Shown piece by piece: positions 7,328 to 14,013 of a stretch of DNA of 64,000 nt. The translations under genes and the position numbers were made by a program. Origin of the DNA: an uncultured Eubacteriales bacterium (GTDB lineage: Bacteria; Bacillota; Clostridia; Monoglobales; Monoglobaceae). The notes beneath the pieces were generated by a model. That model worked only from the letters and a program-made list of their open reading frames with translations. It had not been told where the DNA came from and did no database searches. How positions within the stretch are numbered: the first letter of the stretch is position 1; the number at the start of each line of letters is the position of its first letter. The DNA is taken from NCBI GenBank assembly GCA_900545865.1, contig URAN01000001.1, positions 1-64,000 of the forward strand, given 5' to 3'.

Positions 7328-10300
7328 ATGAGAAATCTCAAAAAGGTAATTGCTTTGGTTGCTGTTTTCGCAATGTTGGTTTCAACTGTTGCTTTTGCAA
7401 CATCTTTTTCCGACGTTAAAGACGACGACAATTATGCCGAAGCAATCGAAATGTTAAGCAATCTCGGTATTCTGACCGGTGACGATCAGGACGGAGACGG
7501 CGTAATGGACTTTAGACCCAACGACACAATCACAAGAGCAGAGGTTGCTGCAATTGTATGCAGAGTTCAAAACTTGAACAACCTCGCACAGACAGGTACT
7601 CAGTTTACTGATGTTACATCAAGCCACTGGGCATCGGGTTATGTTGCACAGGCTGCAGGTAAGGGCATCATCAATGGTAACGGCGACGGAACTTTCGCTC
7701 CGGAGGCAAACATTAAATTCCAGGATGTTGTTAAGATGTTTGTTAGAACAATCGGTTACGAGCCTTATGTAAACGCAAACGGCGGTTATCCGGCGGGCGA
7801 CCTCGCTGCTGCTAACAGATACGGCGTTCTTGACGGCGTAATCCAAAGCGGTAATGAAGCAGAGGCTACTCGTGGACAGGTTGCTCAGATCGCTTACAAC
7901 TCACTCGACACACCGCTTATGGACAGATACAGCTATGGTAAAGATGAGGAGTTCGTTATCTACAACGGTAAAGGTGACTATGAATTCCAGAGTCTTTTAA
8001 CTCAGTATCTTGGTGTTAAGAAGGTTCAAGGTATCGTTACAAAGAACCAGATTACTTCTTTGACAGCTGGCGAAGACATTGACACATCTAATACTGCAAA
8101 AGTTGAGTTTAACTTTGATGCATATAAGAACACGGATGATTATTCGAACTATGAAGTAGCTGATGTTGCTAACGGTACTGTTATCAGCACAAATGATGAA
8201 GTATTTAACCTTATCGGTATGGATGTAAACGCATACGTTAAGGAGACAAACAGAGCTAATGAATATGAAATCATCAGCATTGCTGCAAGCAGCAAAAATA
8301 AGACAAAAGAGTTCACTCTTGACCTTTATGACCAGCTGACAAACAGCACAAGCGTTAAGTTCTTTAAGAACAAGGATGCAAGAACAAGCGATACAATTAA
8401 GCTTGCTTCTAATGTTCCTGTATTGTTGAACAATGTTTACTTTGGTTACAGCAACTTAGATGAAGTATTCGGCGGCGAATACAGCAACACAGGTTCAACA
8501 AATTCATTGGTTGAAAAGAATTCACCTTGGTCAGGTAAAGTTATATTTATCGACAATGGCGGCACATCAGACTATGATGTAGTAAAAGTTGAAGTTGGTG
8601 CTCCGGCTGTTATTGATGATGTAAGCGCTAAAGGTAAGGTTACATTCAAGAACGCAGTTTCTACTGTTGCTAAAGATAAGGTAACTCTTGACTTTGATGA
8701 TTCTGACGAAACACAGCTTATCAGACTTACAAAAGACGGTCAGGCTATTGAGTGGTCAGAGCTTAAAGAGTGGGATGTTCTTTCTATTCTTTATAACGCT
8801 AACACAGAAGGCTACTATGATGTAAGAATTGTTGGTTCAAATGCAATCGATGGTTCTGTTTCATCAAAGGCTGTTGCTGATTCTTCGGCAGACGGTTATA
8901 AGTATGTAATCGCAGGTAACACATATGAAGTTGCTAAGAATGCATACGGCACAAAGAACGGTGGTTGGGCACCCGGCACATCCGGTATGTTCTACATCGA
9001 TGAATATGGCAAGATCATAGCTTATGATAAGAATGGTTCTACAACAGCTTCTACTTCAAACGGTAACTATGCATATGTTTTGAATGCAACAGCTACTCAG
9101 GATGAGTGGGAAAAGAACAATATCAGAGTTCAGATTCTTGACAAAGACGGTAAAGTATACGACGCATATCTTGCATCAAACGTTAAGTTTGAGAATGCTG
9201 ATAGCGTTGGTATAACAAAAGGCAATCTGGCTGGTAAAGATCCTAAGGATGATCCCCAGGTTAAGATTGAAGACATTACGGGTGTAAATGCAGATGCAGT
9301 TGCAAATGCAATGATTAACCAGTTGATAACATATGATGCTAATTCAAGCGGCGAGATTAAGACTGTAACATTCTATCAGAGCAGTGACGAAGATGACAAC
9401 ACACTTTATCTTGCACAAAAGGGTACTCTGTCATATGATGAAGTAGACAAAGAACTCGGCAAGTATGCAATTGATGAAGATACAGTTGTATTCTTTATAA
9501 CAAACGAAGGTAAGAATGTAGCATTTGGTAACAAAGCAAACCTTGCTTCTAAGACAGCTTCTAAAGTAGGTAACGTTTCTAACATCGCTGAAGGCGATTG
9601 GACAGTTGCTGTATATGATACAGATAATGATGTTCCGGGTGCAGTTGTATTCTTCAACACAACCGGTGGTATTTCTCCGTCGAGCAACATCGCGGTTATC
9701 GATTCAATCGGTACTGCATCTGTTGACGGTTACGAAGTAACATCTGTAACATACTTTATGAACGGCGAGAAGAAGATCAGCTATGCTGATGCTGATTTAC
9801 AGACAGCAAATCTTGATGACGCTAAACAGGGTTCAATCTACAAGTTTGCACTTTCTTCTGATGGTTCAACAATCAATGATTTCGAAGTAATTGCTAAGTT
9901 TACGAACAGAGTTAAGGATGCTAAGGCTGAGCCTACATTCACGACTTCAAGAACTATTAACGAAGAAAATAGCAGCAAAGAAACTCTCTACTATGGACCT
10001 GTATATGACTTTACTTCTACAAACAACAGATTTAAAGTTGGTACAAAGAGCGGTACTGCATACAGCTTTGATACAGCAAATCTTGTAGACTTTAAGGCTA
10101 AGGCTGCTAACGTATATGTATTTGACCCGGTTAGAGGTAACAACAAGGTATATGTAGGCGATGCATCTGACGTTGACTTTGATACAAAGATGGTTGATGC
10201 TACAGGTGCTATTAAAGATAAGAGTGGTGCTACACTTGCAAACAGTGGTGCAGAAGCACTTGGTTTGTTAGACTTCGTAGCAGCTTATGAATATGACGGC

Positions 10301-10357
10301 GACGTTCTCGACGTTGTAATCTACAAAGCTTACGACTTTGGTAGAATCAGCTACTAA
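7328..10357 (+). CDS. SLH-domain surface-layer-type protein
   Basis: Secreted cell-surface protein of 1009 residues. A signal peptide occupies about residues 1-24 (RNLKK, a hydrophobic core, then VAFA). Three S-layer homology segments follow (about 25-90, 90-148, 150-200), with SLH signatures such as FRPNDTITRAEVAAIVCR, FTDVTSSHWASGYV and NRYGVLDGV. These domains bind pyruvylated secondary wall polymers and hold the protein on the peptidoglycan. The remaining 800 residues are Asp, Lys, Asn and Ser rich with no domain I recognise. The ATG at 7328 lies 8 nt from AGGAGG (7314-7319); an in-frame TTG at 7322 is too close to it. Strong promoter, stable leader, strong terminator and biased codons suggest high expression. 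Six of the window's roughly 17 GATC sites outside the azlC piece lie here. Confidence 0.85.
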   Translation: MRNLKKVIALVAVFAMLVSTVAFATSFSDVKDDDNYAEAIEMLSNLGILTGDDQDGDGVMDFRPNDTITRAEVAAIVCRVQNLNNLAQTGTQFTDVTSSHWASGYVAQAAGKGIINGNGDGTFAPEANIKFQDVVKMFVRTIGYEPYVNANGGYPAGDLAAANRYGVLDGVIQSGNEAEATRGQVAQIAYNSLDTPLMDRYSYGKDEEFVIYNGKGDYEFQSLLTQYLGVKKVQGIVTKNQITSLTAGEDIDTSNTAKVEFNFDAYKNTDDYSNYEVADVANGTVISTNDEVFNLIGMDVNAYVKETNRANEYEIISIAASSKNKTKEFTLDLYDQLTNSTSVKFFKNKDARTSDTIKLASNVPVLLNNVYFGYSNLDEVFGGEYSNTGSTNSLVEKNSPWSGKVIFIDNGGTSDYDVVKVEVGAPAVIDDVSAKGKVTFKNAVSTVAKDKVTLDFDDSDETQLIRLTKDGQAIEWSELKEWDVLSILYNANTEGYYDVRIVGSNAIDGSVSSKAVADSSADGYKYVIAGNTYEVAKNAYGTKNGGWAPGTSGMFYIDEYGKIIAYDKNGSTTASTSNGNYAYVLNATATQDEWEKNNIRVQILDKDGKVYDAYLASNVKFENADSVGITKGNLAGKDPKDDPQVKIEDITGVNADAVANAMINQLITYDANSSGEIKTVTFYQSSDEDDNTLYLAQKGTLSYDEVDKELGKYAIDEDTVVFFITNEGKNVAFGNKANLASKTASKVGNVSNIAEGDWTVAVYDTDNDVPGAVVFFNTTGGISPSSNIAVIDSIGTASVDGYEVTSVTYFMNGEKKISYADADLQTANLDDAKQGSIYKFALSSDGSTINDFEVIAKFTNRVKDAKAEPTFTTSRTINEENSSKETLYYGPVYDFTSTNNRFKVGTKSGTAYSFDTANLVDFKAKAANVYVFDPVRGNNKVYVGDASDVDFDTKMVDATGAIKDKSGATLANSGAEALGLLDFVAAYEYDGDVLDVVIYKAYDFGRISY

Positions 10358-10398
10358 TTTAATTAAGGCTTGACCTTATTAAACTAATCTGAATTACT

Positions 10399-10430
10399 AA
10401 AAGAGGAACCGATTAGGTTCCTCTTTTTTC
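10399..10430 (+). terminator. Intrinsic terminator of the S-layer gene
   Basis: AAAAGAGGAACC stem, GATTA loop, GGTTCCTCTTTTTT; 10-12 bp stem followed by T6. Confidence 0.9.
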
Positions 10431-10495
10431 GCTCAACCGAATTAAAATTGACCCGTGTGCGCAACAGAATTCCCCAAAAATGAGGGTTGTGGCAT

Positions 10496-10612
10496 ATAAC
10501 CCTGTAGGGGCGGGCGCTCGTCTGCCCACTCGGTCAAATCGTAAAACGATTGCCACCGGCAATCTGCGACCCCGACCGCCCACACACACGAACAAACGGC
10601 GCAAATTAAACG
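10496..10612. repeat. Interspersed GC-rich repeat, copy A
   Basis: Starts GTAGGGGCGGGCG and ends with ACGAACAAACGGCGCAAATT (10588-10607). The end segment is repeated exactly, 23 bp long, at 11313-11335. A related GTAGGGGCG...ACGAACAAA pattern is on minus at 27751-27805, and a GTAGGGGACG core is at 37001-37027. Non-coding. Confidence 0.6.
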
Positions 10613-10648
10613 GAATAATCATAATCGTAAAAAACAAAATAAAATGTC

Positions 10649-10677
10649 TTGACAAAATCCAAAAAATATAATATAAT
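10649..10677 (+). promoter_or_regulatory. Antitoxin RNA promoter, module 2
   Basis: TTGACA (10649-10654), 17-nt spacer, TATAAT (10672-10677); perfect consensus. Confidence 0.75.
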
Positions 10678-10683
10678 AAATGT

Positions 10684-10776
10684 GAAAAGAGACAAGACCG
10701 ACAACGGTTTTTGTGTCCAAGAGATAATTTGTTAATTTACAAACAACCGCTCGGACAGGGGCGGTTGTTTGTATTT
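10684..10776 (+). ncRNA. Antitoxin RNA candidate, module 2
   Basis: Starts about 7 nt after the plus promoter. Its 5' hairpin is GACAAGACCG-ACAA-CGGTTTT...TGTC (10691-10717), and it ends at the AAACAACCGC/GCGGTTGTTT hairpin (10741-10770). It opposes and overlaps the 3' end of the toxin mRNA. Confidence 0.6.
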
Positions 10777-10871
10777 ATCGTACATTTGTTGCTAATATTG
10801 CCCAAATGACAAATATCAGTAACATAGCAAAAAAGAATTTCTTTTGCATAAGTACAATGCTTAATTTTCAT
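10737..10871 (-). CDS. Overlapping leader ORF of module 2 (44 codons)
   Basis: Begins MKIKHCTYAKE like the module 1 leader, directly after a GGGGGG ribosome binding site, with the ATG inside an AATGCTTA/TAAGCATT stem. It overlaps the hydrophobic peptide gene out of frame. The rest of the leader protein is poorly conserved compared with module 1, so it is more likely a translational control device than a protein-coding gene. Confidence 0.4.
   Translation of the reverse strand: MKIKHCTYAKEILFCYVTDICHLGNISNKCTINTNNRPCPSGCL
10741..10772 (+). terminator. Shared bidirectional hairpin, module 2
   Basis: Perfect 10-bp stem AAACAACCGC/GCGGTTGTTT with a 10-nt loop. The U-tracts on both sides are short, so termination may be incomplete. 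Confidence 0.65.
10775..10849 (-). CDS. Putative type I toxin, 24-residue single-TM peptide (module 2)
   Basis: Starts MQKKFFFAML and ends ILATNVR; one charged N-terminal patch and one hydrophobic span. Homologous to the module 1 peptide over its full length, without gaps, with conserved MQKK, VIWA and ATNV and conservative hydrophobic exchanges elsewhere. There is no ribosome binding site of its own. Assignment as a membrane-acting toxin is by size, hydropathy and locus design. Confidence 0.65.
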   Translation of the reverse strand: MQKKFFFAMLLIFVIWAILATNVR

Positions 10872-11007
10872 AAGCATTCCCCCCTTTCTATAGTCTTATC
10901 ACGGAAGGATAGAAAATAAAAACGAGGACACAAAAACCGCCGGTGAAATCACCGTATTGTCGAATCTTGCCTTTTTATCTTTCCACATCGATAAAATCGA
11001 TATTCCT

Positions 11008-11036
11008 ATTATACACCAACCCCACCGATTTTTCAA
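11008..11036 (-). promoter_or_regulatory. Toxin mRNA promoter, module 2
   Basis: Minus strand TTGAAA (11031-11036), 17-nt spacer, TATAAT (11008-11013); same hexamers as the module 1 toxin promoter. Confidence 0.75.
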
Positions 11037-11097
11037 TAGACTTAACATAAATGTAAGAATCAAATTAATTAATATCTTGCTTGGCTGTTTTGGACAC

Positions 11098-11246
11098 ATA
11101 AAAAAGGGATTGCATTCGCAATACCCTGTTAGGATATTTGGCAGGCGTCCGATTCTGCTGCATCTCTCAGGGAACATTCCCTTGCCAAACCATCGGCGTG
11201 TGGACGCGGACGTATTCCTCCACCTCAAACATCCTATTTTTATTGT
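11098..11246 (-). ncRNA. Unclassified structured small RNA
   Basis: A promoter at 11253-11281 (minus) and an intrinsic terminator (GGGTATTGC-GAAT-GCAATCCC then T6, 11099-11126) bound an RNA of about 150 nt without an ORF. Its body is closed by a 10-bp stem (AGGATGTTTG with CAAATATCCT) and contains further pairings: GTGGA/TCCAC, CCGAT/ATCGG, GGGA-ATGT-TCCC. It sits between modules 2 and 3. I could not match it to 6S, SRP, tmRNA or a riboswitch class by eye. There is no downstream gene on its strand that it could control as a leader. Confidence 0.55.
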
Positions 11247-11252
11247 ATATTT

Positions 11253-11281
11253 ATTATACCACATTTATTCTGATTTGTAAA
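11253..11281 (-). promoter_or_regulatory. Promoter of the structured small RNA
   Basis: Minus strand TTTACA (11276-11281), 17-nt spacer, TATAAT (11253-11258). Confidence 0.7.
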
Positions 11282-11335
11282 GTAGGGGACGGTTCTAAAA
11301 CATCCCGACTGTACGAACAAACGGCGCAAATTAAA
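11281..11335. repeat. Interspersed repeat, copy B
   Basis: Begins AGTAGGGGACGG and contains CATCCCG. Its last 23 bp (11313-11335) are identical to the end of copy A. The GTAGGGGACGG...TCCCG core resembles the segment inside the RAYT remnant at 37001-37027. Confidence 0.55.
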
Positions 11336-11361
11336 ATTAAATGACAATTATGTTAAAAGGC

Positions 11362-11390
11362 TTGCCAAATGTTGAATTATGGTATATAAT
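11362..11390 (+). promoter_or_regulatory. Toxin mRNA promoter, module 3
   Basis: TTGCCA (11362-11367), 17-nt spacer, TATAAT (11385-11390). Confidence 0.7.
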
Positions 11391-11484
11391 AAATCGGTAA
11401 TTATATTTTTTGGGTAAGACGGATAACAGTGTAAAAGCCGGGCGGTTATGCCTTTCATTCTCCTTGAAAAGGGGGTGGTGGGCT

Positions 11485-11553
11485 ATGGATAAAGATTACA
11501 TAATCACATTTATGATAATTTTATTGCTTTTAGCATTAACCATAAAAAAATAA
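11485..11553 (+). CDS. Putative type I toxin, 22-residue hydrophobic peptide (module 3)
   Basis: Starts MDKDYIITFM and ends LALTIKK, with a hydrophobic middle rich in Ile and Leu. Unlike modules 1 and 2 it has its own ribosome binding site, GGGGGTGG (11471-11478). That site can be sequestered by CTCCTT (11460-11465) pairing with AAGGGG (11469-11474). The stop codon lies in the terminator stem. It resembles small holin-like type I toxins of Firmicutes in size and character only. Confidence 0.6.
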   Translation: MDKDYIITFMIILLLLALTIKK

Positions 11554-11625
11554 CGCCAGCCGTCCTATGGTAGCGTTATTCATATAACATACTTTTGGGC
11601 ATAACCGTTTGAAGTCTTGCCCTCG
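11543..11625 (-). ncRNA. Antitoxin RNA candidate, module 3
   Basis: Starts after the minus promoter at 11632-11660 with a GGGC...GCCC closed 5' element (11597-11622). It ends at the AATAACGC/GCGTTATT hairpin (11549-11580), followed on this strand by T7. The U-tract exists only on the minus side, so the hairpin is a good terminator for this RNA but a weak one for the toxin mRNA. Confidence 0.6.
11549..11580 (-). terminator. Terminator of module 3 antitoxin RNA
   Basis: 8-bp stem AATAACGC/GCGTTATT plus T7 on minus; the plus side has no U-tract. Confidence 0.75.
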
Positions 11626-11631
11626 AATATA

Positions 11632-11660
11632 ATTATATATTCGATTTCGTATTTTGTCAA
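11632..11660 (-). promoter_or_regulatory. Antitoxin RNA promoter, module 3
   Basis: Minus strand TTGACA (11655-11660), 17-nt spacer, TATAAT (11632-11637); perfect consensus. Confidence 0.75.
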
Positions 11661-11744
11661 GAGTTTTTCATTAAAAAATATTAAAATTCTCAAATCACAA
11701 GAAAACCGACAAACTTAAAGGTGATTGCATAAATTTATAACCGA

Positions 11745-11893
11745 CCTATAAAGTTTCATTTTTTGACCCCGCCCATAGACAAAGACAGCTGTGCCTAAAG
11801 CGCAATTCGCAACAAGTTGGTAGCGACAGTGAAACATCGCGAGCGCGTTTATAAATGAATAGGACTCCCACAAAACCCAAGAGGTTTTGTGGG
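11745..11893. other. GC-richer non-coding segment with a strong hairpin
   Basis: Contains CCCACAAAACC-CAAGA-GGTTTTGTGGG (11867-11893) beside a segment with GCAATTCGCAACAAGTTGG. A somewhat similar arrangement (19-bp hairpin next to a GCGAC/TGCAA-rich stretch) lies at 45740-45852. Possibly interspersed repeat material; no ORF is convincing. Confidence 0.35.
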
Positions 11894-11935
11894 ATAAAGG
11901 AGCGGCAGTCGATAAAACGAAGCCGTATTTTTTGC

Positions 11936-11966
11936 AAAAAAATACGGCAAGTCAAAAGACTTGCCG
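11936..11966 (-). terminator. Terminator of tRNA-Thr(CGU)
   Basis: Read on minus: GGCAAGTC-TTTT-GACTTGCC followed by a T-rich run, directly after the tRNA 3' end. Confidence 0.8.
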
Positions 11967-11971
11967 CGACG

Positions 11972-12047
11972 TGGAGCTGCTGATGCGACTTGAACGCACG
12001 ACCTGCTCATTACGAGTGAGCTGCTCTACCAACTGAGCCACAGCAGC
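11972..12047 (-). tRNA. tRNA-Thr (anticodon CGU)
   Basis: 76-nt cloverleaf with encoded CCA. Acceptor stem GCTGCTG (12041-12047) with CAGCAGC (11976-11982); D arm GGCTCAGTTGGTAGAGC; anticodon stem GCTCA/TGAGC with loop CTCGTAA, giving anticodon CGT; T arm with GTTCAAGTC. Reads ACG codons. Confidence 0.95.
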
Positions 12048-12076
12048 ATTTTAAATTTATTATAACAACAAATAAT

Positions 12077-12105
12077 AATATATCATATTTTTGAGATATT
12101 GTCAA
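12077..12105 (-). promoter_or_regulatory. tRNA-Thr(CGU) promoter
   Basis: Minus strand TTGACA (12100-12105), 17-nt spacer, TATATT (12077-12082). Confidence 0.6.
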
Positions 12106-12186
12106 GCAAAATTTCGCAGATTTTCATTTTATTTTACCGCCGAACGGCTATATATCGAACAATTTAAAAAATTTGCATAATAAGTA

Positions 12187-12215
12187 TTGCTAAATAAAAG
12201 TCAATATGATATAAT
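12187..12215 (+). promoter_or_regulatory. ychF promoter
   Basis: TTGCTA (12187-12192), 17-nt spacer, TATAAT (12210-12215). Confidence 0.55.
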
Positions 12216-12288
12216 AAAGAATGATATATTGGCTAAATATATAGTCATAACGAAATTTACCCGAAATAATATGGAGATGTAACATAAA

Positions 12289-13386
12289 ATGAAATTAGGT
12301 ATAGTTGGTCTGCCAAATGTGGGCAAGAGTACATTATTTAACGCAATAACACAAGCCGGTGCGGAATCCGCGAATTATCCGTTTTGTACGATTGAACCGA
12401 ATGTCGGAACGGTAACCGTTCCAGACAGCCGTATTGACGCACTTGTCGATATGTATGAGCCGGATAAGACAACGTATGCGGTGATTGAGTTTGTTGATAT
12501 AGCCGGTTTGGTTAAAGGCGCAAGCCACGGCGAGGGTCTCGGAAACAAGTTTTTGTCAAACATCCGTGAGGTGGACGCAATCGTCCACGTTGTGCGTGCA
12601 TTTGAGGACGAAAACATTGTTCACGTTGAGGGAAGTGTTGACCCCGTTCGCGATATAGAAACAATTAATCTTGAACTCATTCTGTCGGATATAGAAATCC
12701 TTGACCGCAGAATAGACAAGACAAAAAAATCACTCAAAGGCGGCGACAAGACGTTCCAGACTCAGCTCGAGTTCTATGAAAGATTGCGTGAGCATCTTGA
12801 AAGCGGAAAATGCGCAAGAGCAATGTCAATGACAGAGGACGAACTCGAGATGCTTGCGGACGTTTCACTGCTGACGCTCAAACCCGTTATATACGCCGCA
12901 AATGTTGCCGAGGATGATTATGCAAAGCCCGACGGTGAAAATGAATACGTTAACAAAATCAGAGAGTTTGCCGCAACCGAGAATTCAGAGGTTATGGTGA
13001 TTTCGGCAAAAATCGAAGAAGAAATAGCCGCTCTTGACAAAGATGAAAAACAGGTATTTTTAGAGGAACTCGGCGCTGATGAATCGGGTCTTGACAAGCT
13101 TGTCCGCGCAAGCTATAAGTTGTTGGGGCTTATAAGTTATCTGACGGCGGGCAAGCCCGAGGTCAGAGCATGGACGATAACCAAAGGCACAAAAGCTCCT
13201 CAGGCGGCAGGAAAAATCCACACTGATTTTGAACGCGGTTTTATTCGTGCGGAAGTGGTCGCTTTTGATGACCTTATGAAATGCGGTTCGATGAATGCGG
13301 CAAAAGAAAAAGGTCTTGTTCGCTCGGAGGGCAAGGAATATGTTGTGAATGACGGCGATATTATACTTTTCAGATTTAATGTATAA
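12289..13386 (+). CDS. ychF: Ribosome-binding ATPase YchF (Obg-family)
   Basis: Cytoplasmic P-loop NTPase of the Obg superfamily that binds ribosomes and unusually prefers ATP. It is implicated in translation and stress control. The 365 residues are full length: G1 GLPNVGKSTLF near 6-16, a switch region with NYPFCTIEPNVG, G3 DIAGLVKGASHGEGLGNKFL near 70, a coiled-coil insert around 125-200, and a C-terminal TGS domain ending with a VNDGDIILFRFNV-type motif. It is monocistronic, with its own promoter and with tRNA-Thr divergent upstream. Confidence 0.97.
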   Translation: MKLGIVGLPNVGKSTLFNAITQAGAESANYPFCTIEPNVGTVTVPDSRIDALVDMYEPDKTTYAVIEFVDIAGLVKGASHGEGLGNKFLSNIREVDAIVHVVRAFEDENIVHVEGSVDPVRDIETINLELILSDIEILDRRIDKTKKSLKGGDKTFQTQLEFYERLREHLESGKCARAMSMTEDELEMLADVSLLTLKPVIYAANVAEDDYAKPDGENEYVNKIREFAATENSEVMVISAKIEEEIAALDKDEKQVFLEELGADESGLDKLVRASYKLLGLISYLTAGKPEVRAWTITKGTKAPQAAGKIHTDFERGFIRAEVVAFDDLMKCGSMNAAKEKGLVRSEGKEYVVNDGDIILFRFNV

Positions 13387-13534
13387 AATAATCGTGTTGC
13401 CGTGGTTATATCATACAGGGTGGGAATATTTAGCGTAATTTGATAAACGTTTCACGGTGCGGCTGTAAACAGGTTCATACATTGCAATATATAAAATGGT
13501 ATAAATAATATAAAAATATTAGGGAGGATTGAAA

Positions 13535-13972
13535 ATGGAAATTTTTGATAATCTTGATTCGGTATTGGATACCGCAAAAAATGTTATAGGAACGGCGGCG
13601 AATGCCATTGCCGAAAAGACGGTTGAGATTAAAGACGCGTCAAAGACAAAATACAAAATCTATGAGCTTAAAAGCGACATCAAAAAGATGTATTCGGCGA
13701 TAGGAAAGCTCACCTATGCCCAAAAGACAGAGGGGGCGGACAACGCCGAGGATGTTTCTCAGCTTTGTCTTATGATAAAGGAAAAGAAAGATAAAATCGC
13801 CCAATTGCAAAACGGAATGGGAGATATTGAGTTTAAATGTCCGAGCTGCGGCAAGACGACCTCGGGCGCAAATTCGCATTGTCCGAATTGCGGCGCGAAT
13901 ATGACGACCCAAGCAACGGCAGAAACGGATGCCGACATCTTTGATGAACCCGAAAGGGAATCGGAAGCGTAA
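13535..13972 (+). CDS. Zinc-ribbon protein of unknown function
   Basis: 145 residues. The N-terminal two thirds is a charged, probably helical or coiled-coil region (about 15-95, rich in Lys, Asp and Glu). A C-terminal double-CXXC zinc ribbon follows (CPSCG ... CPNCG, about 109-127), then an acidic tail. The ATG at 13535 follows AGGGAGG at 6-7 nt; the in-frame TTG at 13529 is too close. The architecture resembles small Firmicutes zinc-ribbon proteins found near housekeeping genes, but I know no function. It is followed at 41 bp by the CbiJ-like gene. Confidence 0.8.
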   Translation: MEIFDNLDSVLDTAKNVIGTAANAIAEKTVEIKDASKTKYKIYELKSDIKKMYSAIGKLTYAQKTEGADNAEDVSQLCLMIKEKKDKIAQLQNGMGDIEFKCPSCGKTTSGANSHCPNCGANMTTQATAETDADIFDEPERESEA

Positions 13973-14013
13973 GGCTGTTTGCCGATACGGGGCAGGGATT
14001 AAGGAGAATTGTT

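Larger units (their letters stand above)
10649..11036. other. Type I toxin-antitoxin-like module 2 (whole unit, toxin on minus)
   Basis: Same design as module 1 in the opposite orientation. The toxin mRNA promoter is on minus at 11008-11036 and the antitoxin promoter on plus at 10649-10677. The toxin-side repeat is 10926-10971 and the antitoxin-side repeat 10691-10718. On the minus strand the toxin leader contains CGGTTTTTGTGTCC, whose exact 14-nt complement GGACACAAAAACCG lies at its 3' side; GGCAAGA and CGACAA also pair collinearly with the far side. A shared terminator hairpin is at 10741-10770. Gene, leader ORF and start hairpin match module 1. Confidence 0.65.
11362..11660. other. Type I toxin-antitoxin-like module 3 (whole unit)
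   Basis: Convergent promoters at 11362-11390 (plus, TTGCCA-N17-TATAAT) and 11632-11660 (minus, TTGACA-N17-TATAAT) flank a leader repeat (11412-11452), a peptide gene, a hairpin (11549-11580) and a right repeat (11597-11622). GGGTAAGAC at the left pairs with GTCTTGCCC at the right, and CGGTTATGCC with GGCATAACCG. The module design is that of modules 1 and 2, but the peptide and hairpin sequences are unrelated to theirs. Confidence 0.6.

Noticed and set aside
11098..11246. Riboswitch (lysine, SAM, TPP) or SRP/6S RNA
   Set aside because: Short motif resemblances (GAGGTGGAGG, CTGAGA) are not backed by the full conserved cores, and no controllable gene follows.
5102..11660. Modules as tiny transposons with terminal inverted repeats
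   Set aside because: The inverted repeats lie just inside the promoters, at the 5' ends of both RNAs. They are interrupted by a hairpin on one side only, which fits RNA structure better than transposon ends; no target duplication is evident.
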